Source of the DNA: Candidatus Cloacimonadota bacterium
GTDB taxonomy: Bacteria > Cloacimonadota > Cloacimonadia > Cloacimonadales > TCS61
DNA length: 9,330 nt
Direction: 5' to 3'
Assembly: GCA_003647825.1 (NCBI GenBank)
Contig: QMNP01000048.1
Location: forward strand, 1 to 9,330
Position numbers and translations under genes: made by a program. This document shows, piece after piece, positions 6,784 to 9,330 of this stretch. The notes beneath the pieces are model-generated. The model ran no database searches. It saw nothing but the letters and a program-made list of their open reading frames with translations, and was not told the DNA's origin. The number at the start of each line of letters is the position of its first letter. Positions within the stretch are counted from its first letter, which is position 1.

Positions 6784-7587
6784 TTATAGATACTTTTTGT
6801 AATCTTTGCCAATTACGCCTGCTTCCAATTCAATAAATTCTTTCACAGGACTTGATGCAATTTTGGGAAACAATACTTCCTCTATCTGAAAGAATCCTAC
6901 CGATTCGGTCATATCAACTTTGATCTTAATAGGTTTTTTATTTCCTGGTGAGATATGGACCTTCTTAATTCCTGTAGAAGAATATTTATGAATATCTCCA
7001 ACCCGCGGTTTTCCAGAAAGCATTGTAGTAATTCGAGATCGCCCCTGTTCCATATCACAACCGTCGCCAATAAGAACGAGACCAGCTTCCAATGTTTGAA
7101 TTGCCTGGGTTGCCATATGACCAAAAATGCATTCAATGATCAAAGAGCGTAGAATGATCTTTTTATTCAAATCATTATGATAAAACTGTTCTAACAGGTT
7201 TTCAACGTAGGGAATGGCCAGGGTTACGCTCATGAATTCATGCTTATCACGGCTCACCGTCATTCCTATATCATGAAGAAGAGCGGCAATAATAACAGCA
7301 ATTTTACTGTCCTCAGCACTGCCAACTCCCTCTTTTTCCAGATTTAGTTTTATTCCCGCCTGTGTTAATAGATCAAACATTAAAATTGAATTTAAAGCAG
7401 CTTTACGCATATGCACAGGGCCATGATCATTATATCCCATTCTTTTGATTGAGACGATATTGGCATACTCATGCAGAGCCTGAATTTCCGGATCAGAAAA
7501 AATAAACTCAGCAACTTCCAAAGACCTGCCATCAAGCCGTTTACGAATCTTCTCTTCAAACTTTATTTGGATCACTGATTTCTTCAT
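6784..7587 (-). CDS. HD-domain metal-dependent phosphohydrolase
   Basis: A cytoplasmic HD-superfamily hydrolase of 267 residues from the chosen start; these enzymes use bound metal to cleave phosphate esters, often of nucleotides. Candidate metal ligands are NDHGPVH (H55, H59), the diagnostic LLHDIGM (H105, D106), GHM (H157) and the acidic GDGCD (D175, D178) that would close the site. This fits a family of stand-alone HD proteins widespread in archaea and anaerobic bacteria. Its substrate is unknown; it lacks the GYP motif of HD-GYP c-di-GMP phosphodiesterases. The C-terminal part (about 195-267) is a beta-rich extension without a recognised motif. I prefer the ATG at 7587 over the TTG at 7593, since AGGA (7595-7598) is 7 bases from the ATG but only 1 from the TTG. 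It is first of the four-gene operon and probably sets its promoter. Confidence 0.8.
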   Translation of the reverse strand: MKKSVIQIKFEEKIRKRLDGRSLEVAEFIFSDPEIQALHEYANIVSIKRMGYNDHGPVHMRKAALNSILMFDLLTQAGIKLNLEKEGVGSAEDSKIAVIIAALLHDIGMTVSRDKHEFMSVTLAIPYVENLLEQFYHNDLNKKIILRSLIIECIFGHMATQAIQTLEAGLVLIGDGCDMEQGRSRITTMLSGKPRVGDIHKYSSTGIKKVHISPGNKKPIKIKVDMTESVGFFQIEEVLFPKIASSPVKEFIELEAGVIGKDYKKYL

Positions 7588-7594
7588 TTCCAAG

Positions 7595-7598
7595 TCCT
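7595..7598 (-). promoter_or_regulatory. ribosome binding site deciding the HD gene's start
   Basis: AGGA on the minus strand lies 7 bases before ATG (7585-7587) and only 1 base before the in-frame TTG (7591-7593). The spacing is right for the ATG and too short for the TTG. Confidence 0.6.
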
Positions 7599-7635
7599 AT
7601 TTTATTTAGATAAATAAATGAAAAATAATCATATA

Positions 7636-7665
7636 TTTATATAAACTATAATTAAGTAACTACAA
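7636..7665 (-). promoter_or_regulatory. possible promoter of the HD/PilT-like/kinase operon
   Basis: On the minus strand TTGTAG (7665-7660) and TATAAA (7641-7636) are 18 bases apart, about 50 bases before the start codon at 7587. The match to TTGACA is only three of six, and the region is nearly pure A+T, where such hexamers are common by chance. Some promoter must lie in 7594-7771 because the tRNA genes point the other way. Confidence 0.25.
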
Positions 7666-7723
7666 ATAATATTTAATAATTTTATGCAATTGTTTTTTTT
7701 TCTTTGTGAAATGGGGAAAATTA

Positions 7724-7753
7724 TTGACACTGCAACCGGCCATTTTAATTTTG
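7724..7753 (+). promoter_or_regulatory. tRNA operon promoter, FCB-type -33/-7 pattern
   Basis: TTG (7724-7726), part of a full TTGACA, is followed after 19 bases by TAATTTTG (7746-7753). This fits the Bacteroidota-type consensus of a TTG-containing -33 box and a TAnnTTTG -7 box. A classical -10 hexamer is poor here (AATTTT at the 17-base spacing). GCGCC follows at 7753-7757, like the G+C discriminator of stringently controlled stable-RNA promoters. Transcription would begin near 7760, about 12 bases before tRNA-Lys. Confidence 0.5.
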
Positions 7754-7771
7754 CGCCTCATTAGTTCTTTA

Positions 7772-7846
7772 GGGCCTGTAACTCAGTGGTAGAGTATCTG
7801 CCTTTTAAGCAGAGAGTCGATGGTTCGAATCCATCCAGGCTCACCA
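7772..7846 (+). tRNA. tRNA-Lys (anticodon UUU)
   Basis: A complete 75-base cloverleaf. The acceptor GGGCCTG pairs with CAGGCTC (one G-U pair), the D-stem is ACTC/GAGT with loop AGTGGTA, and the anticodon stem is TCTGC/GCAGA with loop CTTTTAA. The anticodon TTT is at 7804-7806. The variable loop is GAGTC, and the T-stem GATGG/CCATC carries loop TTCGAAT. Discriminator A and an encoded CCA (7844-7846) end the gene. UUU reads both lysine codons. It is the first gene of a two-tRNA transcript. Confidence 0.98.
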
Positions 7847-7861
7847 TAAATTAAAATAAGT

Positions 7862-7936
7862 GTCCCGTTCGTCTAGTGGTTAGGACTCAGGATTTTCATT
7901 CCTGCAACAGGGGTTCAATTCCCCTACGGGATACCA
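7862..7936 (+). tRNA. tRNA-Glu (anticodon UUC)
   Basis: A complete 75-base cloverleaf. The acceptor GTCCCGT pairs with ACGGGAT (first pair G-U), the D-stem is GTCT/GGAC with loop AGTGGTTA, and the anticodon stem is CAGGA/TCCTG with loop TTTTCAT. The anticodon TTC is at 7895-7897. The T-stem AGGGG/CCCCT carries loop TTCAATT. Discriminator A and an encoded CCA (7934-7936) end the gene. It lies 15 bases after tRNA-Lys, with no promoter between, so both come from one transcript. Confidence 0.98.
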
Positions 7937-7942
7937 AATTAC

Positions 7943-7976
7943 AGCACCGATTTGAATTTTCAAATCGGTGCTTTTT
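7943..7976 (+). terminator. strong intrinsic terminator of the tRNA operon
   Basis: A perfect 13-bp stem (7943-7955 with 7960-7972, arms AGCACCGATTTGA and its complement) has loop ATTT and runs into a T-run (7972-7976). It starts 6 bases after the CCA of tRNA-Glu. In the opposite direction the hairpin is followed by only a weak T-rich stretch, yet it lies just 3 bases past the selB stop codon, so it may also mark the 3' end of the convergent selB transcript. Confidence 0.9.
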
Positions 7977-7979
7977 ATA

Positions 7980-9330
7980 TTATTTATTACTTTCCAAATA
8001 TTTCTTTGTTAAAAACCTGTTATTTCCTTTTCTTAATGTAATTCCGTTATTGTCCATCAGATCTAACATCAAAATGGCGTTGGTGCGGTTACCGGCGATC
8101 ATATCTCGAAATTGAGCCACAGTGATCCCGTCAGAATTATTCTTTATGTGCTCAACAATTATCTTCTTAGATTTTTCTACAAAACTGGAATGAAGATAAC
8201 GTTTCTGGATGAAGTGGATGGTTTTATTATTGATCATATAATTCAGGATTTGCGATAATTGTTTCTCGCTAATATTGCTTGATACAGCAGCGGAAATTTC
8301 TGTCAGATCAGCAGATGCATTTCCAATTGATTGCATAAAAGAATCGATCTCTTCGATAGATTTGGTCATGTTGCTATCGATCTGAACGCGATGAGAAGAG
8401 AGTTTCCAGGTTCGATCAATTACAGCCAATTTTCCGTTCTCTACTAATTTTTCCAGCATCAGTTTAAGTACATCTCTGGTTGAATCATTTTGATCAGAAC
8501 CGAATATTCCCATCAGTTCTTTAAACGTACGGCCATTTTCTCTTAAAGGATTTTTTTTATGAAATTCCTGCAAATTTGTAAGGATTTTATTCTGAGTTGC
8601 AGTGGCAATTTTCTTCATCATCAGAAGTATATTATCATCTTTTTGAAAGAAAATAATATCACCTGGCAGTTGCTGAAAAATTACATCAATCAAATCATCA
8701 GGATTTACATCGAGAATAGAAGCAATATCTTTATGGGAGATGGGTAAAGTTGTTTTCCGAACTTCCGCTGCTAGCAGTTGGTGCAGTTCTCCACCTGAAA
8801 TTTTCTTAACTGTTTCCACATGGTTTGGTCGGCGACGACGATGGTGCAGGGGATAGGGATCGACGACATGACCTCCGCCAATCGTGAGGTTACCAGATGA
8901 ATTCCTGATAATGAATTTATCTCCGAGATGGGTGATTATTTCCTGAGGGAGATAGATCTGGGCAAGACCGTTTTCTCCGTTTTGCAGCACATCTTTATCT
9001 AGAAGATGCATACGACACATTAACCGGTTTGTTCCTGACAGAAATATTACCTGACTCCATAAACCAAGAGTTATTTCCTTTTGGAAAATCCGAACTTTAA
9101 CATCAATTAATCTGGTTGGTTCCAATAGCCGATTTGAGAGAACCATTCCTCTTTTAAAATCCTTTTGCTTGAATCCTACCAGATTGAAAGATGCACGATC
9201 TCCAGCTTTAATATTATCAACTTCCACACCATGATGTTCCAGTCTTCTGATTCTTAATTCTTTGTTTCCGGGAAGCATATAAACAGGATCATTCCTGTTG
9301 ATCGAACCGGAAATTACAGAACCGTTCATG
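7980..9330 (-). CDS. selB: selenocysteine-specific elongation factor SelB (N-terminus beyond window)
   Basis: SelB is the specialised EF-Tu-like GTPase that carries Sec-tRNA(Sec) to UGA codons marked by a SECIS hairpin. The visible 449 residues start in domain II (GSVISGSINRNDPVYMLPG, then RRLEHHGVEVDNIKAGDR) and continue through domain III, ending at GGGHVVDPYPLHHRRRR (about 152-168), the expected boundary. The rest is the C-terminal set of winged-helix modules, with the last (about 390-449, MLDLMDNNGITLRKGNNRFL) matching the SECIS-binding module. The GTPase domain, about 170-190 residues, lies off the right edge; the Met at 9327-9329 is internal, not the start. The family is about 610-640 residues, consistent with this. 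The gene ends 3 bases from the tRNA terminator and converges with it. Its presence means the genome should encode selA, selC, selD and selenoproteins; none of these is in the window. Confidence 0.95.
   Translation of the reverse strand, partial: MNGSVISGSINRNDPVYMLPGNKELRIRRLEHHGVEVDNIKAGDRASFNLVGFKQKDFKRGMVLSNRLLEPTRLIDVKVRIFQKEITLGLWSQVIFLSGTNRLMCRMHLLDKDVLQNGENGLAQIYLPQEIITHLGDKFIIRNSSGNLTIGGGHVVDPYPLHHRRRRPNHVETVKKISGGELHQLLAAEVRKTTLPISHKDIASILDVNPDDLIDVIFQQLPGDIIFFQKDDNILLMMKKIATATQNKILTNLQEFHKKNPLRENGRTFKELMGIFGSDQNDSTRDVLKLMLEKLVENGKLAVIDRTWKLSSHRVQIDSNMTKSIEEIDSFMQSIGNASADLTEISAAVSSNISEKQLSQILNYMINNKTIHFIQKRYLHSSFVEKSKKIIVEHIKNNSDGITVAQFRDMIAGNRTNAILMLDLMDNNGITLRKGNNRFLTKKYLESNK

Noticed and set aside
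7591..7593. TTG as start of the HD-domain gene
   Set aside because: The AGGA ribosome site would be only 1 base away; the ATG six bases downstream has proper spacing.
7876..8115. Plus-strand open frame of 79 codons starting inside tRNA-Glu
   Set aside because: It begins in the tRNA, crosses the terminator hairpin and then runs antisense to the selB 3' end; it has no ribosome site and no protein-like features.
9327..9329. ATG as the start codon of selB
   Set aside because: The encoded protein would begin in the middle of domain II and lack the GTPase domain; the frame simply continues past the window edge.
1..9330. Mobile element, CRISPR array, phage or defence island
   Set aside because: No transposase, integrase, spaced repeats, terminal inverted repeats or attachment-site duplication beside the tRNA genes; base composition looks even throughout.

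Overview
The window is a 9.3 kb, A+T-rich piece of a bacterial chromosome. It is gene-dense and ordinary in layout, with no mobile element, CRISPR array or integrase. Several traits point to an anaerobic diderm of the Fibrobacterota-Chlorobiota-Bacteroidota (FCB) superphylum, possibly Cloacimonadota or a relative. These are a signal-peptide helix-hairpin-helix protein fused to a barrel-like body, a PorV/PorQ-like outer-membrane protein with an NPA motif, a selenocysteine elongation factor, and a tRNA promoter matching the Bacteroidota-type TTG-N19-TAnnTTTG pattern. The phylum is an inference from these traits only; no homology search was possible.

Layout, plus strand, left part. The window opens inside a MalK/UgpC-type ABC importer ATPase, about 20 residues short of its N-terminus. 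A 206-base gap follows, with several small inverted repeats. Then come two overlapping genes for envelope proteins: a small putative outer-membrane barrel (1242-2027) and a 605-residue exported protein with an N-terminal ComEA-like helix-hairpin-helix domain (2011-3828).

Layout, minus strand, middle. Four closely spaced genes (gaps of about 20, 18 and 8 bases) read leftwards from about 7590 to 3834 and look like one operon: an HD-domain metal phosphohydrolase, an exported protein of unknown function, a PilT-like ATPase, and a membrane-anchored sensor kinase of the HisKA_2 type. Two of these carry substitutions at key positions. The kinase has Tyr-Gln where the family has the phospho-acceptor His-His, and the PilT-like ATPase has Gly-Asn in place of Glu-Asp in its Asp box. 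The operon meets the plus-strand envelope genes tail to tail with only 5 bases between stop codons.

Layout, right part. A promoter drives a tRNA-Lys(UUU)/tRNA-Glu(UUC) pair with encoded CCA ends, closed by a strong intrinsic terminator. Facing it on the minus strand is the C-terminal two thirds of selB, which runs off the right edge.

How the genes may work together: a PilT-like motor, a secreted HhH-barrel protein and an outer-membrane partner lie within 5 kb. This invites a link to type IV pili or DNA uptake, but no pilin, PilQ, PilB or ComEC is present to confirm it. The ABC ATPase and the tRNA/selB block appear unrelated housekeeping neighbours.
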